DNA from: Incurvaria masculella
Lineage: Eukaryota > Arthropoda > Insecta > Lepidoptera > Incurvariidae
DNA: 64,000 nucleotides
Direction of reading: 5' to 3'
Assembly: GCA_946894095.1 (NCBI GenBank)
Contig: OX335656.1
Span: 6,463,001 to 6,527,000, forward strand
The translations under genes and the position numbers were made by a program. Below the pieces are notes generated by a model. It saw only the letters and a program-made list of their open reading frames with translations, had not been told where the DNA came from and searched no databases. This document shows, in pieces, positions 44,709 through 55,020 of this stretch (position 1 is the stretch's first letter; each line of letters starts with the position of its first letter).

Positions 44709-45943
44709 GCTGTAGATTTTATATTGGTTCGTATTTCTCAATTTCTAATCAAAGTTCGATGGGCTTACAACGTCCCGTTTCCGTGTTTCTGAGTGTAGCA
44801 CTGGGTTCTGTTGTGTTGTGCTTTGTACACAGAACCACAACACTCTCCGACACAGACTATACGATTGTTCTAGTTCTCAGGACAATTCCTCACCAATTTT
44901 TTCTTCTAATTCTCCTATTATTTCTTAACCTCGAAAGGTATTGACAAACGAAATAAAAAAATCCTTTTTCATAAAATTCAGCTTATTCAAAGGTATTTAA
45001 TACTTTTTTTGTATAGTATAGTATAGTATTTTATTTTCATCAAGCAAACAGACATTTACATGCTTAGAAACATTAACTTAAGATTAGACATTTAACAATA
45101 ATAAGTATTGGATGTGATGGGTGAACAAGTTAATAAAATAACTGCAGCCGTAAAAAGAACTGAATTCTGAGTAGTAGGCGACATTCGACATAGAATTCAT
45201 AAAAAAAAGGTGAACGCACACTTACTATGCAAGCTGAATAAAGTTATGCTAAATATGAGTGGATGTGTAAGAGGAGGTAGGAAAGGGTGTTAGGTGAAGT
45301 ATGATGGTGAGTTTATTACTTAATTTAAGAAATTGTATGTTTGTGTTGTGTGTCAGGGGAAATGTTTATTGCAGCAAGTTAAATTATAATATTAAACATT
45401 TTTTTAATTTCACTTGGTAGCATTTCTAGTACAATATAAGATATATTTTTTGTATATATAATATAATATAATAATATAATAGGGCTACACAAACAACCAT
45501 CGACATCGCGAATAGATTCGGATTCCCTTCACAACACTAAACAGACGATGTTTTCATTATTCGTGTCAGTTTATAAAATTATAACTCAAAGGACCTTGCA
45601 ACACGCTCTCCTTAAGGCGACATCCGTGCTGCCTTGTACTGACACAGAAACGTTACTAGAGTATTTCAAATTTCAGTTTATTGTCTGCAAAATTTCAACA
45701 CGGGACCGTAAAAATTGCAAGAGCACTAAAACGTTATATTTTTCAGAAAAGTTTTATTCACAACGACGATGCAAACTGGTCAACATTTTTTCCTGAAAAT
45801 AATAAAACCATTTGTAGCTTAAATTATGGAAAGTTAAATTGTCGTAAATTATTAAAAAAATGTACGATTGCAAAGAATATTAAAGTCTATGTATACTTTT
45901 ACATACTGTTTGATGAGTGTTCACTGGACCATTTCAATTATTT
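44709..45943. other. Spacer between the mariner copies, with a probable LINE 3' end
   Basis: 45001-45430 begins with a TATAG pentamer run and contains GT/GG-rich text (GTGTAAGAGGAGGTAGG, GTGTTGTGTGTCAGGGG), much like the retrotransposon 3' regions at 34699-34990 and 11059-11245 on the minus strand. 45450-45480 is an AT microsatellite. No supported gene. Confidence 0.45.
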
Positions 45944-47215
45944 CAAAAAAGTTTCTTCGCATTTTTTAAGAAAATTCAAAACATTTTTAATATGGTTTAT
46001 TTACATTTAACTAAAGTATGTAGGTACCATTTTGTTCGATAACTTTTTGCCATCTTGTAGGTAGGGACATGATCCCATTGCTATAGAAATATTGGGACTT
46101 CTGATCAATATACCGCGACAAGTGGTTTTGGCAGTCCTCTCGTGATGTTAACCTGACACTGCCTAAAGAATTCTGAAGAGACCTAAACAGGTGGAAATCT
46201 GAAGGTGCAAGGTCAGGACTATACGGCGGATGCATTAACACCTCCCAGCCAAACTCTCTTAGTTTTTGCTGAGTGGCTAAAGATGTGTGAGGTCTAGCGT
46301 TATCATGATGAAAAACCACACCCCTTCTGTTGATTAATTCCGGCCGCTTTCTCTCAACTTCTTGCTTTAATCTCATCAGTTGTTCGCAGTAGAGTTCAGA
46401 ATCGATGGTCCTGCCTGGTGGTAACAGCTCATAATGAATAATGCCCTTCCAATCCCACCACACACACAGCATCACCTTGTTGCGAGTTAACCCGGTTTTC
46501 GCCACAGTCTGTGAAGCTTGACCGGCCTTTGACCACGACCTTTTTCGCACGTTCTTGTCGTACGTGATCCACTTTTCATCACCAGTTATCAGCTTCTTCA
46601 AAAATGGTTCGGTTTCATTACGTCGTAATAAAGAATCACAAATGAGTACACGGTTCATTAGGTTTCTTTCAGTGAGCTCGTGAGGTACCCAAATATCGAG
46701 CTTTTTTGTGTACCCAGTTTTTTTCAAATGCGCCAAAACTGTTTTGTGGTCAATTCCTAGTTCTTCAGCTACGTCGTAACTACTGATATGCCGATCTTGC
46801 TCCACTTTTTCAAAAATGGCATCCATTTTATCCGTAATAGGGCGACCAGAGCGACGTGCATCTTTGACATCAAAATTTCCGGATTGAAAACGCTTAAACC
46901 AAATTTGTGCTACTCTCACAGACACTGCACTAGGTCCATAAACATCGCAAATTTTTTTCGCGGCTTGCGTTGCATTTTTACCTTTTTTGTAGTAAAATTT
47001 TAAAATGTATCGAATTTCTTCATTAGATTTACTCATTTTGACAGTACGAAAAACAAATGAGAATCACACATTTTCCTAATTTGAATTTGGAATTATGTTC
47101 TTTAAAATTTAAACTTTCAATGATACCAAAACCAGCCAGATACAAATAGTATAGCCAAAGAGATTTTATTACAAGTTCATACATACTATAATGCGAAAAG
47201 ACTTTTTCCCCGACC
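45944..47215 (-). mobile_element. mariner transposon, copy B
   Basis: Inverted relative to copy A. Its 5' terminal repeat ends at 47215 (TTTTCCCCGACC) next to TA (47216-47217) and is identical to that of copy A over at least 26 bp. Its 3' end near 45944 keeps GTTTCTTCGCATTTTTTAAG but has TTTCAA where copy A has GGGG, and a ~45-bp deletion lies between the stop codon and this end. Confidence 0.85.
46011..47036 (-). CDS. mariner transposase, copy B, intact
   Basis: 341 aa, colinear with copy A, no stop or frameshift. It differs at six residues (for example K for E at position 3, G for E in the EELGIDH block, and S for L just before the last catalytic Asp). The helix-turn-helix N-terminus, WVPHELT, and the D153/D245/D280 triad with D34D spacing are all present, with the standard YSPDLAPSDFHLF. 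The protein could be active, but the element's own 3' terminal repeat is damaged. It lies tail-to-tail with copy A, 1.3 kb apart. Confidence 0.96.
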   Translation of the reverse strand: MSKSNEEIRYILKFYYKKGKNATQAAKKICDVYGPSAVSVRVAQIWFKRFQSGNFDVKDARRSGRPITDKMDAIFEKVEQDRHISSYDVAEELGIDHKTVLAHLKKTGYTKKLDIWVPHELTERNLMNRVLICDSLLRRNETEPFLKKLITGDEKWITYDKNVRKRSWSKAGQASQTVAKTGLTRNKVMLCVWWDWKGIIHYELLPPGRTIDSELYCEQLMRLKQEVERKRPELINRRGVVFHHDNARPHTSLATQQKLREFGWEVLMHPPYSPDLAPSDFHLFRSLQNSLGSVRLTSREDCQNHLSRYIDQKSQYFYSNGIMSLPTRWQKVIEQNGTYIL

Positions 47216-47217
47216 TA

Positions 47218-47681
47218 TTACGTAGATGTTTGGATTTTTTTACTCTTTTAAATAAGTCAAAACATTTTAATAAATCTCGATTTGTAATTTTTAGATCAGA
47301 GTATGACCTGTATTTCTAACGGACTACAAATTTTTATAAAAAACTGAATAAATTGTCTTTCAATCATCGATTTTTCACGTTTTGAGTCCTGTTTTCGCTT
47401 TAAGAGTCATTACCCTATTGATTTCCAATACTACGGGTGAAAACTGTGTACATGCTATTAATGTTTTACTAGGTTTTGGAAAAGTTTGATTCTACATTAT
47501 ATTGTCAAGATCTAAGTCTGTATGTTTGCATTTTTTTAATATACCTTTCAAATTGTAAAATATTGACAAAAATAGTTTTTTTAACCTTAATTATAGTTTT
47601 TTTTTACCTAAAAATACAGATATTCATAACATACAAACATAGAATCTAGCTTTCACAATTAATTACATTTTTTTTACTAAA
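47218..47681. other. No recognisable gene; left flank of the LTR retrotransposon
   Basis: AT-rich with several T-runs; no frame of note. Confidence 0.45.
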
Positions 47682-47685
47682 ATCT
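47682..47685 (+). repeat. Target site duplication, left (ATCT)
   Basis: ATCT directly precedes TGTAGC of the 5' LTR and recurs right after the 3' LTR at 59300-59303. If the last A of the LTR is counted as target, the duplication would be AATCT (5 bp). Confidence 0.85.
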
Positions 47686-49068
47686 TGTAGCGTCCGCCGC
47701 GCCGCCTTATGACGTAACGATACCAGGGGCGAGATTATCTTTTTGCATTGAGTGCGAGACAAGGACGCAACGGCATCGCTCCCAGCAAGGTGCGAGCGAG
47801 ATGCTGCACCGGATCTCGGCACTGGTGCACAAACAGCGCCGTTTGAGTTAAATTCGTTAGACACAAGACAAGGACGCAACAGCAGCGCTCCCAGCAAGGT
47901 GCAAGCGAGATGCTGCACCGGATCTCGCCACTGGGGCCTTAGCGACGCCGATTGGGAATGTCGAAACACGCGGCAATCCTCCGCCGCGCCGCCCGCGGGA
48001 CACGGGCAGAAGCGGGCAGCACCTTGAGACGCACGGTCGCGCCACGTGCTCCGACGAGTGCGGGTCCCGAGGCCGCGGAGTCAGGCGACATGAACAAAAT
48101 GTGAAAACTTTCGCTCCCAAAAGTTGGTTGAGCTGTCCGCGTACCACCCTTCGCGAATATCGGTGCGCCCGCCGTGCCGCCGTGTTCCGTATCCGTGTGA
48201 GCAGCCGGGCGTGATCTACTTCGAGGCCACACCCACGCCTTCCGATGTCTTCAGCCCGTGGACCAGCAGCCACATCCTCCGCCGTGCCCTGTCACAGTCG
48301 CCGGTCCGACATCTTCAACACGTAGACCCACCACCACAGCGTCGCCGTACGCCTGCTGGATCCCCGCACGGTACCTATACTCTAACGCCAGCCCCCCCGT
48401 AGAAATCTACGATGAAACCGCAAAGAGCGTCTATCAGGACCACCCATTGAAGCAGGACACCGCCCATTCGACTACGCACGACCTCGGACCCACCCCGAGC
48501 TCCCGGCATGGAACCCCGGCCATTTGGATATTAGGTTAGGCTAAGGCCGTGTTAGAACACCGCCTTGATTGTTAATTATTTATAGTCTTCTTTGTGCTTC
48601 TAAATATAGGCTATTTTAGGTAGATGGTTAGATCGCCACAGCCCAATTTTCTTAATTTGTAGGTGTCTTAAATAGGACAATGCCAGGGTGTATTTTTGAT
48701 TGTCTGTTTGTGTTTTGTGCCTCAAATGGTCTATAATTTATTACATCTTTTTTGTACCTACTGTAGTCTGTTAATTCGCTATTCATCGATTCCCTACAAA
48801 TTCACCCATCCCCAACCTGTGAACAGCCTCCCCCACACGCTGCAGAGCTGCCACCAAGTACATTCATGAGATCCCTCCTCTACACATCACACTTTATACA
48901 CCGGCGTAACCACCTGGATATCTTGTAGCCTAATTAAATTACAACGAACCACCGGAAGATCCCTGGGCCCTTGAAACCCTATATATGTCTGTCGGTCTGT
49001 CCGTGGCAACCACTCCTACTTACTCATTTCTTCTAATGCATCACACCCTTTAAATTAACAAGGCTACA
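47686..49068 (+). repeat. 5' LTR (1,383 bp)
   Basis: Begins TGTAGC and ends GCTACA, a perfect 6-bp inverted terminal motif with TG...CA. The first ~850 bp is GC-rich and holds a ~65-bp direct duplication (GACAAGGACGCAAC...GATGCTGCACCGG at 47757 and 47876). The last ~500 bp is AT-rich. Open frames inside (91-138 codons) lie in the GC-rich half and are not supported as genes. It should contain the promoter and polyadenylation signal; I could not place them. Confidence 0.95.
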
Positions 49069-49070
49069 AT

Positions 49071-49085
49071 TGGCACCCGAACTGG
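49071..49085 (+). promoter_or_regulatory. Primer-binding site
   Basis: TGGCACCCGAACTGG begins 2 nt after the LTR end. The TGG start is complementary to a tRNA CCA tail. Which tRNA primes is not determined. Confidence 0.8.
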
Positions 49086-49855
49086 TTTATTTTAATTTCC
49101 TATTTGTATATATTAATTATATTTATTTTATTATGGTACGCCTCACTTGTTTTATACACTACAAATTAACTCTCCATTTCAGCCCTGACGGTAAGCAAAT
49201 AGCGAATTAACAAAACTGAATATTAAATGTGTCAATAACGAGTTGTGTCCACCAACGTAATAGGTATATAGGTACTTACGCACGTTATTTCATTTTAGAA
49301 TATCGAGTCTTGCAATAGCGCACGAAGGCGGTAACTCTCGCTCTTATAGGTGTGCACTGTTTCCTTAGGTTTTTAGGTCATCATATATTGGAAGCCGAGA
49401 GCAGAGCATATTCTTTGTCTTTCTCTCATTTCTTATAAATATAGCTTATAGCACGTTGCGCGTGGACAAATCGCGAGCACGTGAGCACGCGACCGGCCAG
49501 TCCCGCGATCCGGAACTTCTTGGGTTAGTATGAAACAACGAAATATAAAAAACTGAAATGTGCTGTTTCATTTAAGTGTATAATTTTATGTGTTCTTGAT
49601 GCTTATGTATTGTGTGTGTAAATAACGTGTGTGAAATTTTTTTTTCTTCTCGCTTTATTCTCTTGCGTTGAACACGTAGGTTATATTTGGAAGTCAGGTT
49701 AACTACGTGCTTATTGTTAATCACTCGTTAAAACAAACCTTAATCTGTAGTTATCAGGCTTTCGTCTCGTTCGATCTAGTCGCGTGTCGCGTTAACGGAA
49801 ATTTACGTAATTTTTTTTTAACTCATTTTAAGTAAGTTATTATAGGTACTGCAAA
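49086..49855 (+). other. Untranslated leader of the retrotransposon
   Basis: 770 bp without a long frame. It probably carries dimerisation and packaging signals of the genomic RNA, but none can be recognised. Confidence 0.6.
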
Positions 49856-51199
49856 ATGGAAAGCCAGGACCATTCCGTGTGCATTGACATGCCAGAGGAC
49901 CAATTAATTATGTATGACAATCAATCCATAAATTCACAGTCGGAGGTTAATGTTGTAACACGTAGTGGTGGTGATTATGGACCCAGTTTTTTTTCCTTGG
50001 ATAACGATTCCAACCAGTCATCTTCAAGTACCGTGGTAAAACCAGAAGGTCTCCACGAAAATTGTGTGTTCAACAAACATTACTACAACTTATCGTCCTG
50101 GAATCTAAAATATAGTGGTGAAACAGATGTACGTGAATTCATTGCCCGTGTCGAAGAGCTTACTTATGCGCGGAAATCTAACTATGACATCGTACTGAGA
50201 TGTTTCATTGATTTGTTGTCGGGCACTGCTTTGAAATGGTTCCGTACCGTGAGGGATGGAGTTACGAATTGGGACCAGCTTAAGAAAGCCTTGTTAGAGG
50301 AGTACGATAATATCGACTACGTTTTCGACACGGAATCCCGTATTCGCTCGTTAAAACAAAAACCTAACCAGAAGTTGTCAGATTTTGTAACAGATGTGAA
50401 TGATTTGGCAAATAAAATCAAGGGTCAAATTTCCGATATCATGCTTTTCGAAATAATAAAACGAAATATGTTACCTAAGTACAATCAATGTCTGATTTAC
50501 GGTACGATTAAAAATACTTGCGACCTTCTGGCGTATGGTAAGAAAATTGAACGTTTTAATAATGAGGCCCCCTTCAGTAATATCAAATCAGAGGTGTCCA
50601 AAGTTAACAGTTATATTCCTAAAGCCGAGACAGTGTCGACTTCAAACGCAAACGCTTGTCTCAAATGTAAAAATACGGGCCATTCTTTTAAAAACTGCCC
50701 GAATATTTTAATACCTATCTGCTTTGACTGCGGCAAGCTAAATGTCACGTCCAAAAATTGTCCCACATGTGCCGCGAAAGGTAACCAAAATTCGAGGTCT
50801 ACGCCTCAGCCCCACTCTCGGTTCACATCTCGTGCTGAAGCGTCACACCAACGCAGCGGACAACAATACCCGCCGTGGTATAACAATAATGCAGGCCAAT
50901 TTAGTGTTAGGCAACAGAATCCTCCAACTTATATTAACAACGCCAACAATAACAATTTTAATGGCGGTCAATATCCTCGTTTTAGGCCAGTCTATTCAGG
51001 CCAATACAATAACTCTTACCGCCCTAGGGGTCAGCAATACCGACCTTATTTTCCGAACGCGAGTCACCCCCCGGCGACTCACTTTCACTCATCGAACTAC
51101 GCCGATAGCGCGCGCGAGCTGCCGCATAACAATATTCGAGCGATCGAGGCCCCCCCATCCCCCCCTCAATCTTCCGCTTCTCATACAAAAAACGGGTAA
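49856..51199 (+). CDS. gag: Gag polyprotein
   Basis: 447 aa; assembles the virus-like particle and packages the element's RNA in the cytoplasm. Residues ~80-200 resemble the retrotransposon capsid domain (YSGETDVREFIARVEEL, LSGTALKWFRTVRDG, LSDFVTDVNDLANKI). A CCHC zinc knuckle is complete: C268, C271, H276, C281 (CLKCKNTGHSFKNC). A second one starts at C289/C292 and ends at C302 but has Val where His is expected. The C-terminal ~130 residues are rich in Asn, Gln, Pro, Tyr and Arg with RPRGQQYRP-like repeats, suggesting low-complexity RNA binding. The ATG is preceded by AAA, a good animal context. The stop at 51197-51199 comes 3 nt after a slippery heptamer. Confidence 0.95.
   Translation: MESQDHSVCIDMPEDQLIMYDNQSINSQSEVNVVTRSGGDYGPSFFSLDNDSNQSSSSTVVKPEGLHENCVFNKHYYNLSSWNLKYSGETDVREFIARVEELTYARKSNYDIVLRCFIDLLSGTALKWFRTVRDGVTNWDQLKKALLEEYDNIDYVFDTESRIRSLKQKPNQKLSDFVTDVNDLANKIKGQISDIMLFEIIKRNMLPKYNQCLIYGTIKNTCDLLAYGKKIERFNNEAPFSNIKSEVSKVNSYIPKAETVSTSNANACLKCKNTGHSFKNCPNILIPICFDCGKLNVTSKNCPTCAAKGNQNSRSTPQPHSRFTSRAEASHQRSGQQYPPWYNNNAGQFSVRQQNPPTYINNANNNNFNGGQYPRFRPVYSGQYNNSYRPRGQQYRPYFPNASHPPATHFHSSNYADSARELPHNNIRAIEAPPSPPQSSASHTKNG
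51187..51193 (+). promoter_or_regulatory. Programmed -1 ribosomal frameshift site
   Basis: The heptamer A AAA AAC is in register with the gag frame and sits 3 nt before the gag stop. Pol is in the -1 frame, open from 51130, so slippage here fuses Gag to Pol. A downstream structure (CACCGG / CCTCGG area) is possible but not clear. Confidence 0.82.
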
Positions 51200-54100
51200 A
51201 CGCACCGGCGACTTATACCTCCTCGGAAGAATGGCATGACTGGTTAAAATTTGTTCATGACTTTCCGAAAGTTAGCCCGGTGCTATCAAACCAACATGGC
51301 GATAGGAGGCCTTACGTTCATTTCAAGTTAAATAATAAGGATTTTACAGCTCTATTAGATAGTGGAGCCGAGATAAATGTGTTTGGTAATAATTCACATC
51401 TTGAAATACTGAATATGGGATATACTTTAGACAAGTCCAAAATTTGTTCCGCCTCTACGGCAGACGGGACTAAACAATTTAGTCCAGGCTCAATCCATTG
51501 TAATATCGTGGTCGACGGCATTGAAATTCCACTTACTTTTGAAGTTATTCCAGAAATTAAATCTGATTGCATTTTAGGCACAGAATTTTGGGAAAAGTCC
51601 GGTCTATCAAAAAAAATTTCCGGCTGTATAAATAAAAAAATCACTTTCCCCATTCCGTCAGAATTTCAGATTTCTTCATTAAACATTGATGGGGCCATTA
51701 AAAAAATTAAAGATATTATTTCCAGCTTAGATATCATTAAAAGTAAAATTTCTAGCTTTAACAGCCCCCGTTCGAGCAAACATTATAAGTTGTTGGATGA
51801 ATCACTTACTAAGTTATTGTTAGCTTTGGACGACATTCCGTCTAATAATAACCCGGACATTAAGTCGGCCCGCAAAATAGCCGTCGCTTCTGTGCAAGAG
51901 TCAATAGATGTCTTAGAACGCAAAGCGTATCGGCCGAATTCTCCCCCGCCCACCCTCCCTACGTACGTGCCGCTCGCGTCGGTCGGTGAAACCAAGCCTT
52001 CTTCCGGAGCGCTCAATGCCACACATCGCGCTCAGAGCGCACAGCCCCCGCATTCTGTTTCTAACGCGCAACAGCTGCATTCTATTTCTAACTCGAGTAA
52101 TTGTAAACTTTCTCCAGATGAACAATTAATATTAAATAAAACGATAGAAAAGTTTGAGTCCATATCTTTTGAAAAATGTGGCCTAGGTCGAACGCATCTT
52201 CTTGAATATGAAATTGATACGGAAGGTCCTCCAATCAAACAAAGGTTCTATCGCATGTCACCCTACAAACAAAAGTTAGTGGACCAATTAATAGATGAAA
52301 TGATAGACTTGGATGTTCTGGAACCATCATCGTCACCCTGGGCCAGTCCTGTGTTAGTAGTACCCAAGAAGGACAACTCCTTCCGCCTTTGCATGGACTC
52401 TCGTAAACTAAACGCTGTTACAAAAAAATGTAGTTATCCTCTCCCTCGCATAGATAACATTCTTGATAATTTAAAGGACGCAAAATATATTTCTTCCATT
52501 GACTTATCTAAGGCATTTCTTCAGCTCCCTCTGGCAGAATCGGCTAAGGAAAAGACAGCGATTATCTCACAGGGCCGAGGCTTATTACAATTTAAGGTGG
52601 TCCCTTTTGGGCTATCTAACGCACCCCAGAATTTACAACGCCTGGTCGATGCGTTACTACCAGGTGCAGAATTCGATGACCATGTGTTTGGTTATCTAGA
52701 CGACCTAATTATAATTTCCAACAATTTTGCAGACCATATTTCTTACCTTGACAAAGTTTACGAACGTTTACATTTCGCTAACCTAACAGTTAACCTAAAG
52801 AAGTGTGAATTTCTAAAATCTGAGCTGAAATATCTTGGTTACGTTATAAACGAGTTCGGCTTAAAGACTGACCCAGCCAAAGTGGAGGCAGTGAAAAACT
52901 TTCCAACACCCAAATGTGTCAAAGATGTACGCAGTTTCTTAGGACTAGCTTCCTACTACCGCCGTTTCATCAAAAATTTCTCTACTATTGCGGCGCCCCT
53001 GTCCAATCTCACAAGTTCCATCTCTGAAAAATATTCAAAATTTAATTGGACACCTGAGGCAGAGGCAGCCTTCGTAAAATTAAAATCCGCCCTCACTTCA
53101 GCCCCAGTTTTATGTGTTCCCAATTTTGAAGCCCCCTTTTTCCTCCACTGTGATGCAAGTTTAGTGGGAATTGGTTCAGCAGTTGTACAAAAGGACGCAA
53201 ATTTTCAGGAACACCCCGTAGCTTACTATTCGAGAACGCTAACAAAACAAGAGCAAGGTTTTTCTACCACCGAAAGGGAATTACTTAGTATTGTGGAAGC
53301 TACCACACATTTTAGACATTACCTAGAAGGAACTCATTTCACGATTGTGACTGACCATGAAAGCTTGAAATGGTTATATAAACTCGAGAACCCCACGGGC
53401 AGGCTCGCCCGTTGGTCTACTAGGCTCTCGCAATTCTCCTTTGATATCGTCCACAAGAAAGGCAAACTCCATGTTGTCCCGGACGCGTTGTCACGTATTA
53501 AGATCGAAAGTGTAAACTCATCCAACCCAAACGTTCCTATAACTGATGAGTGGTTTTTGAAAATAAAAAATAGTATACAAAAATCACCCGCTAGTTACCC
53601 GAACTTTAGGTTGGAAGACGATAAGCTCTTTCGTTTTTGCAAACCTAAATTCAATCTTTTAAATTCATTTTCATGGAAAGAAGTTATTCCCGCTGACCAT
53701 ATTAAACAGCTAGTAACTGCTACTCACGAGAGCCCTCTATCGGCACACCTTGGCCCATTTAAATGTTTTAAAAAGTTACAACTGAATTATTACTGGCCCA
53801 ACATGTTTCCTTCAATCAAATCAATCTTAAGTTCGTGTGAAGTTTGTTTGGCATTTAAAGCTAATAATCAGCTACCCCATGGTAAAATGTTATTTCAGAA
53901 GAAGGTCTACGCTCCAATGCAAACATTAAGTTGCGATCTCATTGGTCCTCTGCCGAGGTCTTATTCAGGACACGCATACTTGCTTACTGTAGTTGACATT
54001 TTCTCCAAATTTGTATGGTTATGCCCACTTAGAAAAGCCAATAGTAAGTCAATAATTAAATTCATTGAAAATGAGATTTTCCTAGTCTATGGCGTGCCAT

Positions 54101-54768
54101 ATTGTATGATAAGTGATAATGGCGTGCAGTTCGTCTCTAACGAGTTTCAGGCACTTTTAAAAAGGTATAATATCCCTAAATTTTTCAAAAATTGTGTCTA
54201 TTTCCCACAAAACAATCCAGTGGAAAGACACAATCGTACCATTGAATTAGCCATTGCTTCTTATGTTGAGACAGACCATAGAAACTGGACTAAAAATTTA
54301 CCTAAGATTCAGGCAGCTTTAAATAGCCATGTCAGCTTAGCCCATGGGTTTTCACCCAATTTTGTAATGACAGGTAGAGAACTCATCTTCGATGGTCGAT
54401 TCCATAAATTTGCAGATTTCACTAAATTAGAGGAGTTAATTATCGATGGTCGCGACGAATGGACCACTAGCTTAAAATCATTGGCAAGCGTTTTTCATCA
54501 AATCCAAGCGAACCTGACTCAAGCATATCAAGCTAATGCCAAACGCTACAACCTTCGTCGTTCAGTGATACATTTCAATGTAGGTGACATAGTCTGGCGT
54601 CGATCCCATGTTCAATCGGACGCCGCTAAATTCTTTTCAAATAAATTAGCCCCTCGTTTTATTAAATCTGTGGTCCTTGAGAAAAAATCTGAAAATACAT
54701 ACATTTTGGGCAACATGGATGGTTCCAAGGCAGGCCTAATACATGTGAGTGATATTATTAAATACTAA
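51193..54768 (+). CDS. pol: Pol polyprotein: protease, reverse transcriptase, RNase H, integrase
   Basis: Made as Gag-Pol by frameshifting; the frame has no ATG near its start. Residues here are counted from the GTG at 51280. The aspartic protease has LLDSGAEINVFG (D27-S28-G29). The reverse transcriptase has D408 (SIDLSKAF) and Y472-L-D474-D475 (GYLDD). RNase H has D625, TTERELL (663-669) and D692. Integrase has a zinc-binding HHCC region with CEVC, then the catalytic D886, D946 and E982 (D-x59-D-x35-E). The C-terminus ends in a GPY/F-like module (FNVGDIVWRR ... ISDIIKY-like end); there is no chromodomain. All catalytic residues are present and the frame has no stops. Usual length for a Gypsy pol. 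It copies the RNA into DNA and integrates it. Confidence 0.97.
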   Translation, partial: RVNAPATYTSSEEWHDWLKFVHDFPKVSPVLSNQHGDRRPYVHFKLNNKDFTALLDSGAEINVFGNNSHLEILNMGYTLDKSKICSASTADGTKQFSPGSIHCNIVVDGIEIPLTFEVIPEIKSDCILGTEFWEKSGLSKKISGCINKKITFPIPSEFQISSLNIDGAIKKIKDIISSLDIIKSKISSFNSPRSSKHYKLLDESLTKLLLALDDIPSNNNPDIKSARKIAVASVQESIDVLERKAYRPNSPPPTLPTYVPLASVGETKPSSGALNATHRAQSAQPPHSVSNAQQLHSISNSSNCKLSPDEQLILNKTIEKFESISFEKCGLGRTHLLEYEIDTEGPPIKQRFYRMSPYKQKLVDQLIDEMIDLDVLEPSSSPWASPVLVVPKKDNSFRLCMDSRKLNAVTKKCSYPLPRIDNILDNLKDAKYISSIDLSKAFLQLPLAESAKEKTAIISQGRGLLQFKVVPFGLSNAPQNLQRLVDALLPGAEFDDHVFGYLDDLIIISNNFADHISYLDKVYERLHFANLTVNLKKCEFLKSELKYLGYVINEFGLKTDPAKVEAVKNFPTPKCVKDVRSFLGLASYYRRFIKNFSTIAAPLSNLTSSISEKYSKFNWTPEAEAAFVKLKSALTSAPVLCVPNFEAPFFLHCDASLVGIGSAVVQKDANFQEHPVAYYSRTLTKQEQGFSTTERELLSIVEATTHFRHYLEGTHFTIVTDHESLKWLYKLENPTGRLARWSTRLSQFSFDIVHKKGKLHVVPDALSRIKIESVNSSNPNVPITDEWFLKIKNSIQKSPASYPNFRLEDDKLFRFCKPKFNLLNSFSWKEVIPADHIKQLVTATHESPLSAHLGPFKCFKKLQLNYYWPNMFPSIKSILSSCEVCLAFKANNQLPHGKMLFQKKVYAPMQTLSCDLIGPLPRSYSGHAYLLTVVDIFSKFVWLCPLRKANSKSIIKFIENEIFLVYGVPYCMISDNGVQFVSNEFQALLKRYNIPKFFKNCVYFPQNNPVERHNRTIELAIASYVETDHRNWTKNLPKIQAALNSHVSLAHGFSPNFVMTGRELIFDGRFHKFADFTKLEELIIDGRDEWTTSLKSLASVFHQIQANLTQAYQANAKRYNLRRSVIHFNVGDIVWRRSHVQSDAAKFFSNKLAPRFIKSVVLEKKSENTYILGNMDGSKAGLIHVSDIIKY

Positions 54769-55002
54769 AAAAAAATTAATTAAAACTTTTGTTGAACTGG
54801 TTTGCATTTCTTTGATATATTTGGTCATAAATTTAAACAATAACTTTAAGTAACAATAAGTTACAAAATTTTTAAATGGTTAAATTCTCTATTAAATTGT
54901 ATCTTGTGTCACACGCCCTAAAAAGGAGCCAGGTGTCAAGGGATACATGGATGACGGTAATTCTTGGAGAAGTTTTTTTAGTAAAACAAGCTATACTCCA
55001 AT

Positions 55003-55017
55003 AGTTAGGTTAGGGTC
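55003..55017 (+). repeat. Left 15-mer flanking the hairpin array
   Basis: AGTTAGGTTAGGGTC, repeated exactly at 55698-55712. Confidence 0.9.
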
Positions 55018-55020
55018 AGT

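Noticed and set aside
47752..48539. Several 91-138-codon frames in the 5' LTR, repeated at 57983-58770
   Set aside because: Overlapping frames on both strands in GC-rich LTR sequence. Their perfect repetition reflects LTR identity, not conservation of a protein.
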